From assembly GCF_900111675.1 (NCBI RefSeq), contig NZ_FOHO01000018.1, positions 1 to 57,122 of the forward strand: DNA of 57,122 nucleotides. Direction: 5' to 3'. Source of the stretch: Paracoccus homiensis (GTDB lineage Bacteria; Pseudomonadota; Alphaproteobacteria; Rhodobacterales; Rhodobacteraceae). This document shows positions 56,832-57,122 of the stretch, piece after piece. Position numbers and translations under genes: made by a program. The number at the start of each line of letters is the position of its first letter. The stretch's first letter is position 1. Under the pieces are notes generated by a model. It saw nothing but the letters and a program-made list of their open reading frames with translations. It made no database searches and was not told where the DNA came from.

Positions 56832-57122
56832 TTATGCGGCCATCTTCAGTTTCTGTGCAGGTGTCATCCCGCCGTTGCCCATGTTCGGGCGTTCATGGTT
56901 GTAGGACCAGAGCCACTCGGTGGCAATCTTCTGGACCTCTTCGATGCTTTCGAAAATGTATAAGTCCAGCCATTCGTGCCGGACCGTCCGGTTGTAGCGC
57001 TCGACATAGGCGTTCTGCTGAGGCTTTCCGGGCTGGATGTATGCCAAGGCAATGCCCCGGTTGTCGGCCCATTCCATGAGGGTGCCACTGACGTATTCCG
57101 GGCCGTTGTCGACTCGAATCCT
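56832..57122 (-). mobile_element. IS3-family insertion sequence, transposase C-terminal part (runs off the window)
   Basis: The frame reads RIRVDNGPEYVSGTL at the window edge, then MEWADNRGIALAYIQPGKPQ, NAYVERYNRTVRHEWLD and PNMGNGGMTPAQKLKMAA, to a stop at 56832-56834. This is the rve catalytic end of an IS3 orfB transposase, with the DDE glutamate in NAYVE. No stop or frameshift is visible in this part, so the element may be active. Its subgroup differs from the decayed IS3 copy at 32535-33060. The 5' part lies outside the window. Confidence 0.85.

Overview
The window looks like a piece of a GC-rich alphaproteobacterial genome of the Rhodobacteraceae, most likely Paracoccus or a close relative. 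The pointers are the phaZ–phaC–phaP polyhydroxyalkanoate locus with CTGC-N3-GCAG sites of the kind bound by PhaR in Paracoccus and Rhodobacter, an RNase E with an acidic insert in its S1 domain, AcnA, YciB, many iron-siderophore ABC genes and a tripartite tricarboxylate transporter. No taxonomic search could be run, so the genus is an inference.

The window has two halves. Positions 1 to about 33,060 are an accessory mosaic. An IS5-type remnant is followed by an AraC–SDR–alpha/beta hydrolase group, then an EamA exporter with a stand-alone Ada-like zinc domain. Two paralogous 210-residue tyrosine recombinases (5,204-5,836 minus and 11,034-11,666 plus) point away from each other and bracket a GNAT gene, an iron-type ABC importer and a SAM methyltransferase. 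Next is a catabolic cluster at 11,991-19,724: acetyltransferase, VOC protein, M20 amidohydrolase, LysR, hydroxyisobutyrate-dehydrogenase-like enzyme, aldehyde dehydrogenase, a DUF3100 membrane protein and a small partner. IS110 and large-serine-recombinase remnants flank an FKBP gene. A second catabolic cluster at 24,065-31,484 holds TctC, a sulfatase-like hydrolase, TctB, TctA, SulP and LysR. The half closes with IS21 and IS3 debris fused to a truncated PD-(D/E)xK/DUF2075-type gene. At least four copies of a degenerate noncoding repeat of about 80-130 bp lie in the first 11 kb; two are almost identical over 122 bp.

Positions 33,080 to 56,220 look like core chromosome: a nitrile-hydratase-beta-like protein with a terminator hairpin in its leader, a DUF1636 protein, an FMN-binding stress protein, phaZ/phaC/phaP, a catecholate-type siderophore ABC importer, a RpiR–BKACE–aminotransferase unit, acnA, a DUF1223 protein, a second EamA exporter, yciB, an alpha/beta hydrolase and rne. 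The right edge carries an IS3 transposase that runs out of the window beside an apparently truncated gene.

The clusters suggest working units. PhaC, PhaZ and the phasin make, degrade and coat PHA granules, probably under a PhaR encoded elsewhere. The TctABC, sulfatase and SulP set suggests uptake of an organic sulfate ester, its desulfation and anion movement. The M20, dehydrogenase, aldehyde dehydrogenase and DUF3100 set suggests import and oxidation of an N-acylated compound. BKACE plus a class III aminotransferase suggests degradation of a beta-keto or omega-amino acid. No rRNA, tRNA or CRISPR array was recognised.
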